Shown here: positions 1 through 4,884 of the stretch, piece after piece
Numbering within the stretch: position 1 is the first letter of the stretch
How the letters are laid out: each line of letters starts with the position of its first letter
Source: Rubrobacter sp.
GTDB taxonomy: Bacteria > Actinomycetota > Rubrobacteria > Rubrobacterales > Rubrobacteraceae
Assembly: GCA_013815575.1 (NCBI GenBank)
Contig: JACDFX010000150.1
Location: forward strand, 1-5,676
DNA length: 5,676 bases
Direction of reading: 5' to 3'
Position numbers and translations under genes: made by a program
Notes under the pieces: model-generated
Seen by the model: the letters and a program-made list of their open reading frames with translations, nothing else
What the model was told of the DNA's origin: nothing
The model's database searches: none

Positions 1-1151
1 GCCGCCCACTGGGCGTCGCTGTTGGTTGTGGCGGTCCAGCAGGGGGCGATGGCCCGTCTCTGACGGCGCTGGAAACTGCGGGAGAGGTTCGCGCCCCGTT
101 CCCCGTCCAGGCACTCCCTTAGCGCCATGGCCGAGAGTGCGGCCGCGGTCATGCCCTGGCCGTATGAAGGATTCAGGACGCAGGCCGCGTCGCCGGCTAT
201 GAGGAAGTTTCCGGGCAGGCGCGTCTTCTCGTAGTGGCGCAGGCGGTTGGCGGTGCGACGGTAGCCGTAGACGGGTGAGGCGGGCTCGGCGTCTTTTATG
301 GCGTCGTGGATGGCTGGGCTGTGCAGGCTCGCGGCAAACTCCACGAACTCTTCCGGGTCGGTCGGCGGGTAGTCGCCGCCGGTCCCGATGAGCACGGCCG
401 TCCATAGATCACCCTCGACCCGGCGCAACGTTCCGCCCCGCGTGGTCTCCGGCCAGCCGGGCAATACGGCGACACCCGTCCAGTCCCCCGAGAAGCCTTC
501 CGGCACCCTGTACCAGCGGGTTGCGTAGCCTAGACGGGCGTCCACGACCGTCTCTTCGGGTGCCTCGTAGCCGATCTCCTCCAGCCAGCGTGGCGCCCGG
601 GAGCCCGCGCCGCTCGCGTCTACTACAAGATCCGCCGCTACCTCCTCGGTGGAACCGTCAACCCGCAGGCGCGTCCGGACGCCGCGGACGCCCTTCGGGC
701 CGGGCAGAAGCCCGGCGGCTTCGCGGCCAGGCAGGAAGGCTATCCCGGGGTCTCTTTCGAGGCGGGCGCGGATGCGGCGCTCGACGAGCGCCCGGCTCGC
801 CGCGCGCATGGTGATGCCGGATCGGAAGCGCGGCAGGCGTCCGGCGGCGAGTTGTGTCACGGCGTCGGAGGCCTGGTCCAGGAGCGGGCATCCGGCGGCG
901 GCGAGCTCCGCGTCGAAGCCGGGGAAGAGGTCCTCCAGTATCTGGGAACCCCGCGCCGCCAGGCTGTGCAGGTGGCGGGCCTGGGGCACGCCCTTTCGGG
1001 CAACGGCCTCCTCCGGCAGGGCGTCCCGCTCGACGAGCGTCACCCGCTCGAAGCGCCCCGAGAGCACCCGCGCGGAGAGCAGGCCAGAGACGCCGGCGCC
1101 CACGACCACGGCGTGGGCGCGCGGTTTCGGGGCTTCTCCTCTAGTAAACAC
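1..1151 (-). CDS. FAD-dependent monooxygenase-type oxidoreductase (3' end cut off by window)
   Basis: This frame is open without a stop from 1151 down to the window edge (383 codons), so the C-terminus is missing. Landmarks of class A flavoprotein hydroxylases appear in order. A Rossmann GAGVSG lies at residues 18-23, followed by the acidic end of strand beta-2 (LVERD, E41). GVPQARHLHSL (54-64) resembles the segment after the FAD site in actinobacterial 2-polyprenyl-6-methoxyphenol-hydroxylase-like proteins. VVDASG (176-181) matches the mid-protein DG-type motif, and G320-D321 with P328 and GQGM (331-334) is the second FAD-contacting motif. The substrate cannot be told from sequence. The start is GTG at 1151: no ATG is available in frame, the SD is poor, and a -10-like TAGAAT lies 7 nt upstream, which suggests a leaderless mRNA. 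The gene is divergent from the phospholipid operon. Family assignment is firm; the exact reaction is unknown. Confidence 0.85.
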   Translation of the reverse strand, partial: MFTRGEAPKPRAHAVVVGAGVSGLLSARVLSGRFERVTLVERDALPEEAVARKGVPQARHLHSLAARGSQILEDLFPGFDAELAAAGCPLLDQASDAVTQLAAGRLPRFRSGITMRAASRALVERRIRARLERDPGIAFLPGREAAGLLPGPKGVRGVRTRLRVDGSTEEVAADLVVDASGAGSRAPRWLEEIGYEAPEETVVDARLGYATRWYRVPEGFSGDWTGVAVLPGWPETTRGGTLRRVEGDLWTAVLIGTGGDYPPTDPEEFVEFAASLHSPAIHDAIKDAEPASPVYGYRRTANRLRHYEKTRLPGNFLIAGDAACVLNPSYGQGMTAAALSAMALRECLDGERGANLSRSFQRRQRRAIAPCWTATTNSDAQWA

Positions 1152-1158
1152 GGGTTCG

Positions 1159-1164
1159 ATTCTA
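1159..1164 (-). promoter_or_regulatory. -10 element of a probable leaderless promoter for the FAD oxidoreductase
   Basis: On the minus strand TAGAAT matches TATAAT at 5 of 6 positions and fits the actinobacterial TANNNT pattern. Exactly 7 nt separate it from the GTG at 1151, so transcription would begin at or next to the start codon. No good -35 is visible at 16-18 nt spacing. Confidence 0.45.
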
Positions 1165-1205
1165 AGCCCCTGGTCGCCAAAGGGTAGCGAAGCGCCTCAC
1201 CCTTT

Positions 1206-1877
1206 GTGCTTGATCCTGCCCGTGCCAGGCTGTATTTTTGTGCCTTCACCGGTTGTTGGTGTGGACCACGGAAGGGAAGGACCCTGCGAATAGAGGGCGA
1301 CAGAGGCCTCACGGAGAACTTTAGGCGGCGCGCGCTCTTCGGGCTCTCGATGCTGAGGCACCCGCGGACGGTGGGCGCGGTCTGGCCGACCTCGCGCCGG
1401 GCCGTGGAGGATCTGCTCGACATGGGCGACCTCGGCGGGGCGGGCGTGGTGGTCGAGTTCGGTGCCGGGACCGGCGTCTACACGGAGGGCATTCTGAGAA
1501 GGCTCCACCCCGAAGCCCGCTTTCTCTCCTACGAGGTTGACGGCAACCTGGCCGCGGCCGTCGCCCGCCGGCTCCCGGATAGGCGCCTGGAGGTGATCCA
1601 CGCCTCGGCGGAGGGGGTCGGGGGGCACCTCGAAGCACTCGGCAGGAAGGCCGATGTCGTGGTCTCCAGCCTTCCCTTCTCCACCCTGCCCGCGCCCGTG
1701 CGGCAGAACCTTCTAGACGCCGCCCGCGAGGCCCTCGCCCCCGGCGGTGTCTTTCTCGTGCTCCAGTACTCGAAGACGGTCCTGCCGGAACTCGAGCGCC
1801 GGTTCCCCAAGATCCGGCGTCGCTTCTCGCCCATGAACGTCCCGCCGGCCCTTCTCTTCGCCTGCGAGGCGTCATGA
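1206..1877 (+). CDS. SAM-dependent methyltransferase, phospholipid N-methyltransferase (PmtA)-like
   Basis: This is a small class I methyltransferase. Counting from 1206, motif I VEFGAGTG sits at 83-90, an acidic post-motif LSYEVD at 107-112, and SSLPFSTLP at 154-162. The SLPF-type motif, the preceding HPRTVGAVWPTSR (52-64) and the late NVPPA (211-215) are the pattern of the PmtA/rRNA-dimethylase-like group that methylates phosphatidylethanolamine. Lying 10 nt upstream of psd and in line with pssA supports a role on PE at the membrane face. The start is unresolved. GTG 1206 is the only conventional codon that keeps the N-terminal helix, but it precedes the likely promoter. ATG 1350 lacks an SD and removes that helix. 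A strong GGAAGGGA (1270-1277) precedes only CTG 1284 or ATA 1290. A start at 1284 would give 198 residues, close to the usual PmtA size. The number of methylations and the exact substrate are inferred. Confidence 0.75.
   Translation: MLDPARARLYFCAFTGCWCGPRKGRTLRIEGDRGLTENFRRRALFGLSMLRHPRTVGAVWPTSRRAVEDLLDMGDLGGAGVVVEFGAGTGVYTEGILRRLHPEARFLSYEVDGNLAAAVARRLPDRRLEVIHASAEGVGGHLEALGRKADVVVSSLPFSTLPAPVRQNLLDAAREALAPGGVFLVLQYSKTVLPELERRFPKIRRRFSPMNVPPALLFACEAS
1210..1238 (+). promoter_or_regulatory. Candidate promoter of the phospholipid operon (TTGATC-N17-TATTTT)
   Basis: TTGATC (1210-1215) and TATTTT (1233-1238) each match the sigma-70 consensus at 4 of 6 positions and are spaced by exactly 17 nt, in a locally AT-richer patch. 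The implied start of transcription is near 1245. If so, the GTG at 1206 cannot be the translation start of the methyltransferase, and initiation must lie downstream. Confidence 0.4.
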
Positions 1878-1887
1878 GCGGGGCGTT

Positions 1888-2526
1888 GTGACCCGGCGCG
1901 GCTGGGAGGCGGCCCGGTCTTACGTGCTCGTTCCTCTCTTCGCGGGGCTTCTGCTGCTGCTCACCGGCAGGCGGTCGGGGTGGCTGGGCCTGCTGGCGGC
2001 GGGTGGGATGCTCGCCTTCTTTCGGGACCCGGAGAGGGAGATGGACCGCCGGACGGACGTGCTCTACGCCGCCGCTGACGGGTTGATCCGGGAGGTGGAC
2101 GAGGTCTTTGACCCGGCGATGCCCGGTGGCCGGGCCACGCGCATCAGCACCTTCCTATCGTTGCACAACGTCCACGTCAACCGGAGCCCGGCGGGCGGCA
2201 CGGTACGGGAGATCGAGGAGATCGGCGGCGGGTATTACCCGGCGCTCTTCAAGCGTTCGGAGGAGAACCGGCGGAACAGGATCGAGATCTCCGGCGGGCG
2301 CGGACCCGTCGTGGTGATCCAGAAGTCCGGCCTGATCGCACGCCGCATCTCCATCTGGGTCGAGATAGGAGAACGCGTAGAACCGGGCGGGAAGCTCGGC
2401 CTGATCCACCTCGGCTCCCGCACGGACGTGCTCTTCCCGGCCGGAACCGCCGAGACGCTGGTGAGCCCCGGCGACAAGGTCCACGCAGGCCTCACCCCGC
2501 TTGCCCGCTACGGGGAGCCCCGCTGA
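1888..2526 (+). CDS. psd: Phosphatidylserine decarboxylase proenzyme, short form
   Basis: This membrane-associated pyruvoyl enzyme converts phosphatidylserine to phosphatidylethanolamine. The 212-residue length fits the short (type II) bacterial/archaeal class. Two hydrophobic segments lie near 11-28 and 31-45, followed by the family hallmark FFRDPER (44-50), ADG (63-65) and LHNVHVNRSP (92-101). The autocleavage site is LGS at 175-177, in the context HLGSRTDV. Cleavage between G176 and S177 would turn S177 (codon 2416-2418) into the pyruvoyl cofactor and leave a 36-residue alpha chain. D64, H96 and S177 are the likely self-processing triad by family analogy. The gene starts with GTG 1888, 10 nt after the methyltransferase stop and with only a weak GCGGGG-like SD, so translational coupling is likely. 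It ends 2 nt before pssA. No lesion is visible. Confidence 0.95.
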   Translation: MTRRGWEAARSYVLVPLFAGLLLLLTGRRSGWLGLLAAGGMLAFFRDPEREMDRRTDVLYAAADGLIREVDEVFDPAMPGGRATRISTFLSLHNVHVNRSPAGGTVREIEEIGGGYYPALFKRSEENRRNRIEISGGRGPVVVIQKSGLIARRISIWVEIGERVEPGGKLGLIHLGSRTDVLFPAGTAETLVSPGDKVHAGLTPLARYGEPR

Positions 2527-2528
2527 CC

Positions 2529-3125
2529 TTGCGGTGGGCCCTCCCCCACCTCGTCACCTGCGGCAACTTGGCCTCCGGTTTTCTCGCCGTGCTGCTCATC
2601 GCCTCAGGCGACTTCCTCTACGCGGCGGCCTTCGTCCTCGTGGCCGCCATCCTGGACCTCCTTGATGGCGCCATCGCCAGGAACGCGTGCGAGGATGATG
2701 ACCGGCTCTCCGAGTTCGGCAAGAACCTGGACTCGCTGGCGGACGTCGTCTCCTTCGGCGTCGCGCCAGCCTTCGCCGCCTACGCGACCGTCCTGCACAC
2801 CCTGCCGGTGGCCGGCATAGCGGGCTGCCTGGCCTTCTTCGTGTGCGGCGCCCTGAGGCTCGCCCGCTTCCCGCTCGTCGGAAGGCCGGATCGCTTCGTC
2901 GGCCTACCGATACCCCCGGCCGGCCTCCTCGTCGCGGCGCTCGCCGCGCTCGGCCCGCCGCCACTCCTCGTCCTGGCGGCGTTGGCCGCCACGAGCGCCC
3001 TGATGGTCAGCACCCTACCCTTCCCGACCCCGGCCTCGTTCTTCGGCCCGAAAAAACCGCGCCACGACGCGCAGCCGCAGGGTGACTGCGTCGCAGCCGA
3101 CACAGGCCCGAGACAAGAGGGCTGA
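2529..3125 (+). CDS. pssA: CDP-diacylglycerol--serine O-phosphatidyltransferase
   Basis: This integral membrane CDP-alcohol phosphatidyltransferase makes phosphatidylserine from CDP-diacylglycerol and serine, supplying the adjacent Psd. The 198-residue protein has the metal-binding signature: D43, D46-G47, A50-R51, G64, D68 and D72. PssA-specific neighbours follow: DVVSFGVAP (72-80), GALRLARF (107-114), GLPIPPAG (125-132) and LMVSTLPFP (158-166). About five hydrophobic segments are visible. From about residue 172 there is a hydrophilic, probably disordered tail. The spacer between AR (50-51) and G64 is 12 residues, against the usual 8 or 9. The extra stretch is acidic (EDDD, 55-58), so the catalytic loop is expanded. 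The start is TTG 2529, 2 nt after the psd stop, with GGGGAG 11 nt upstream. An intact enzyme is likely because every catalytic Asp is kept. Confidence 0.93.
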   Translation: MRWALPHLVTCGNLASGFLAVLLIASGDFLYAAAFVLVAAILDLLDGAIARNACEDDDRLSEFGKNLDSLADVVSFGVAPAFAAYATVLHTLPVAGIAGCLAFFVCGALRLARFPLVGRPDRFVGLPIPPAGLLVAALAALGPPPLLVLAALAATSALMVSTLPFPTPASFFGPKKPRHDAQPQGDCVAADTGPRQEG

Positions 3126-3154
3126 CGACGATGCTGCAGGTCGCTCATCTCGGA

Positions 3155-3519
3155 CTACAGCTCTCGCACGAACCCGTCTCTGAACCGCAGGATCAGGATG
3201 CTGGTCCGAGGATGCGCTAGTCCTCTGAAGGTATGCCGAGCAGGCCGCCCCTGTACGTAGCCCATCCCGAGTAGCGAACGACGGCCTTCTCGCCCTCGGA
3301 GATGACGTCGTGGACGTCCCACTCCCTCTCCGAGAAGGCGGAGGTGTACCACCGCAACCATTCGCGGAAGGCCACCCGTCCGCGGGTGGCCTCCGTGCCG
3401 CCCTGCCCGTGGGCCACGAAGTCAGGGGCGATGAGGTCGTCCACGGCGTCAAGGTCGCCCCGGGTGAAAAGGTCCTCGTACCAGCGTCCGACTTTATGCT
3501 CGTGCTCGGCCACGGCCAC
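3155..3519 (-). pseudogene. SnoaL-like / NTF2-fold protein, apparently frameshifted and prematurely stopped
   Basis: An intact 100-codon frame runs from GTG 3519 to TAG 3217, with a good SD (AGGGGAG, 7 nt spacing). It has SnoaL-like traits: an N-terminal helix VGRWYEDLFTRGDLDAVDDL (10-29), then APDFVAHG (31-38), GRVAFREWL (47-55) and a strand ending YRGGLLGIPSE (89-99). NTF2-like proteins of this kind usually run about 130 residues, and the last two strands are absent from this frame. They appear in another frame as TSILILRFRDGFVREL, at the spacing expected after GIP, if one base is restored around 3222-3225. That frame then meets TAG at 3155-3157 where a Trp is expected, and SEMSDLQ follows to about 3135. 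Two lesions suggest a decaying gene, although the shorter product might still be made. It lies 22 nt downstream of the LLM oxidoreductase, in the same transcription unit. The original ligand or reaction is unknown. Confidence 0.7.
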
Positions 3520-3541
3520 GGGGGCGCTCCCCTGGCCTGCC

Positions 3542-4339
3542 CTACCCCGCTAGGACTTCCGGGTTGCGCTCCCGGTAGCCGTCGCGCCAGGAGATCAGCT
3601 CGTGGAGCGGAGCGAGGTCGTAGTCCGGGCCGCCGAAGCCCAGCATCAGGTGGGTGATGCCATTCTCGACGTAGCGGTCGGCGTTCTTGATCTGGTCCGG
3701 GTTGATCAGGACGGAGCGCTCTATCTCGCCGGGGTCCCGGCCGATCCTGCCGCACCAGTCGTCGAGGATGCCGCTCTTGCGGCCCGCCTCTTCGGGGTTG
3801 CCGAAACCGTTCCAGATGTGGGCCCGCTCGGCGACGATGCGTAAGGTAACCTTCTCCCCGCCGCCCCCGATGAGGATCGGGATCTCACGCGTCGGCGGCG
3901 GGTTTAGCTTGCCGAGCCGCTCCTCTATTACCGGCATAGCCGCGTCCAAATCCTTCAAACGTCCCGGCGCGGTCCCGAACTCGTAGCCGTACTCGTCGTA
4001 GTCCTTCTGGAACCAGCCCGAGCCGATCCCGAGTATCAGCCGCCCGCCGGAGATGTGGTCCACGGTGCGCGCCATGTCCGCCAGCAGGTTCGCGTTGCGG
4101 TACGAGTTGCACGTAACGAGCGCCCCGAACTCGACCCTCTCGGTCACCTCGGCCATCGCCGCCAACAGCGTCCAGCACTCGAAATGCTTGCCCTCGGGCT
4201 CGCCGTACAGGGGGTAGAAGTGGTCCCAGTTAAAGAGCGTGTCCACCCCCGCCTCCTCGGCCCTCAGCCACGCGTCGCGCATCTGCCGGTACTCCGCGTG
4301 CTGCGGCTGGATCTGCACCCCAACCCTTATCGTCTCCAC
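3542..4339 (-). CDS. LLM-class flavin-dependent oxidoreductase, Rv1855c-like F420-dependent type
   Basis: This is a 265-residue TIM-barrel protein of the luciferase-like monooxygenase superfamily. It matches the actinobacterial subgroup annotated as probable F420-dependent, Rv1855c family. Visible features are VGVQIQPQH (6-14), FNWDHF (36-41) in the barrel core, LVTCNSYRN (74-82), [15 protein letters not shown] (95-109), which is the classic LLM glycine-rich motif, and ILIGGGGEK (155-163), the phosphate-binding region. Use of F420 rather than FMN is inferred from subgroup resemblance, and the substrate is unknown. The start is GTG 4339: AGGAGG lies 6 nt upstream, and family similarity begins at once (ETIRVGVQ). 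A longer frame from ATG 4402 adds 21 unrelated, basic residues and would run through the probable -10 element, so it was not used. It is the first gene of a two-gene unit with the broken SnoaL-like gene. Confidence 0.88.
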   Translation of the reverse strand: METIRVGVQIQPQHAEYRQMRDAWLRAEEAGVDTLFNWDHFYPLYGEPEGKHFECWTLLAAMAEVTERVEFGALVTCNSYRNANLLADMARTVDHISGGRLILGIGSGWFQKDYDEYGYEFGTAPGRLKDLDAAMPVIEERLGKLNPPPTREIPILIGGGGEKVTLRIVAERAHIWNGFGNPEEAGRKSGILDDWCGRIGRDPGEIERSVLINPDQIKNADRYVENGITHLMLGFGGPDYDLAPLHELISWRDGYRERNPEVLAG

Positions 4340-4372
4340 CGTCCGCCTCCTCCTATAAACCACAACCGCCCA

Positions 4373-4378
4373 ATTATG
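4373..4378 (-). promoter_or_regulatory. -10 element for the LLM oxidoreductase gene
   Basis: On the minus strand CATAAT matches TATAAT at 5 of 6 positions. It predicts a leader of about 27 nt carrying the AGGAGG SD before GTG 4339. The -35 region at 17 nt spacing (TGGTTC) is weak. Confidence 0.4.
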
Positions 4379-4488
4379 CCCGCACACACAAACCCGAACC
4401 ACACCCGTACCGCCAAAGCCCCCCGACCAACGCCCTGATCGTTACGCCGAAAACGTCCCCGAGGTTCGCGTCCCCTAAATTGGTAATA

Positions 4489-4509
4489 CCTTTTCCAGAA
4501 CAGAAAAGG
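4489..4509. repeat. 7-bp inverted repeat CCTTTTC-N7-GAAAAGG, possible operator
   Basis: The arms at 4489-4495 and 4503-4509 are perfectly complementary around a 7-nt centre, and a GGTA-A-TACC palindrome (4482-4490) abuts them. The site is AT-rich in a GC-rich divergent intergenic region, which suits a regulator binding site. It is not followed by a T-run in either direction, so it is not a terminator. The cognate regulator is unknown. Confidence 0.35.
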
Positions 4510-4511
4510 CA

Positions 4512-4565
4512 CGACGATGCTTACTGTTGCGGGATTTCTCCTCCGCTGATAGCATCGTCGGAGGA
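4512..4565 (+). promoter_or_regulatory. Possible two-state leader: 10-bp stem versus anti-SD/SD pairing
   Basis: CGACGATGCT (4512-4521) is the exact reverse complement of AGCATCGTCG (4551-4560), giving a 10-bp stem closed by 29 nt. Inside that loop TCCTCCG (4539-4545) is exactly complementary to CGGAGGA (4559-4565), which contains the SD for ATG 4571. Both pairings need 4559-4560, so they exclude one another: the long stem leaves most of the SD free, and the 7-bp pairing hides it. The pairings are seen in the sequence; a regulatory role is inferred. The DNA repeat could instead be an operator flanking the promoter candidate at 4527-4555. Confidence 0.4.
4527..4555 (+). promoter_or_regulatory. 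Weak candidate promoter (TTGCGG-N17-TAGCAT) for the UxaA-type operon
   Basis: TTGCGG (4527-4532) and TAGCAT (4550-4555, a TANNNT -10) are spaced by 17 nt. If used, transcription starts near 4562, the upstream stem is never transcribed, and the -10 overlaps the right arm of the 10-bp inverted repeat. That would favour an operator model and a translation start at ATG 4604. The -35 is poor (3 of 6). Confidence 0.25.
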
Positions 4566-4570
4566 TTGGT

Positions 4571-4882
4571 ATGACCCAAGGAGATCTTCGAGAAAGAGGT
4601 GGGATGCACAAGTTTCTGATCCATAAAGGTGGCGATCACGTCGGGGTGGCGACCTCGGACATCGGTGTTGGGGAGAAGGTGGTTGGGGTGTACATGGACG
4701 ACGACTCGACGGTGGAGGTCGAGTCGTTGGGGGACGTGCCTCTGGGGCACAAGATCGCGGTGGAGGGCCGCGAGGCCGGGGACGACGTGACGGAGTACGG
4801 GGCCAGGATCGGCAGGGCCACGGAGGGCTTCCGCAGGGGCGCCTACGTCCACACGCACAACCTCGAGAGCGCGAGGTGGTAG
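4571..4882 (+). CDS. UxaA-family lyase, small SAF-domain subunit (SuyA-like)
   Basis: This 103-residue protein is the detached N-terminal SAF domain of the altronate/galactarate dehydratase superfamily. Its marks are [20 protein letters not shown] (12-31), [12 protein letters not shown] (34-45), VPLGHKIAV (56-64), [12 protein letters not shown] (73-84) and the ending [11 protein letters not shown] (92-102). H94, H96 and N97 lie in the conserved HxHN segment. From memory, the [15 protein letters not shown] opening and DVPLGHKIA are closest to the alpha subunit of (2R)-sulfolactate sulfo-lyase, which splits sulfolactate into pyruvate and sulfite. Other hydroxyacid dehydratases remain possible. 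ATG 4571 was chosen for its GGAGG at 6 nt spacing. ATG 4604 (M12) has GAGGTG only 2-4 nt upstream but is where family similarity begins. The large subunit starts 2 nt after the stop. Confidence 0.82.
   Translation: MTQGDLRERGGMHKFLIHKGGDHVGVATSDIGVGEKVVGVYMDDDSTVEVESLGDVPLGHKIAVEGREAGDDVTEYGARIGRATEGFRRGAYVHTHNLESARW
4701..4727 (+). repeat. Perfect 10-bp hairpin inside the small-subunit coding sequence
   Basis: ACGACTCGAC (4701-4710) and GTCGAGTCGT (4718-4727) are exact reverse complements around a 7-nt loop (GGTGGAG). It codes for the DDSTVEVES region. It may slow translation or be a binding site; it may also be chance in GC-rich coding sequence. Confidence 0.4.
4860..4877 (+). promoter_or_regulatory. 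Hairpin covering the ribosome binding site of the large subunit
   Basis: ACCTCG (4860-4865) pairs exactly with CGAGGT (4872-4877) around a 6-nt loop. The 3' arm is most of the SD GAGGTG (4873-4878), 6 nt before ATG 4885. The hairpin lies within the last codons of the small subunit, so ribosomes finishing that gene would melt it. This fits translational coupling and a fixed subunit ratio. The pairing is seen; the role is inferred. Confidence 0.35.
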
Positions 4883-4884
4883 GC

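Noticed and set aside
649..1293. Long plus-strand open frame opposite the FAD oxidoreductase
   Set aside because: Its Arg/Ser/Pro/Ala-rich product shows no family motifs, while the minus strand carries a clear FAD-binding protein throughout. It is an opposite-strand artefact of high GC.
3036..3058. TTCGGCCCGAA followed by an A-run, considered as a terminator
   Set aside because: On the plus strand the hairpin-like sequence is followed by A, not T; on the minus strand the T-run comes before it. It also lies inside the pssA coding sequence.
3125..3135. ACGACGATGCT occurs here and again at 4511-4521
   Set aside because: An 11-base match is expected by chance a few times in a window of this size, and the first copy has no inverted partner.
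3126..3216. Terminator between the convergent pssA and SnoaL-like genes
   Set aside because: No GC stem followed by a T-run is visible on either strand. Most of this stretch is explained as the remnant 3' end of the SnoaL-like gene.
3015..3755. A 246-codon minus-strand frame overlapping pssA, the SnoaL-like gene and the LLM gene
   Set aside because: The translation is low-complexity Arg/Pro-rich and crosses three better-supported genes in other frames.
4340..4402. Extending the LLM oxidoreductase upstream to ATG 4402
   Set aside because: The added 21 residues show no family similarity and cover the probable -10 element. GTG 4339 has an excellent SD.
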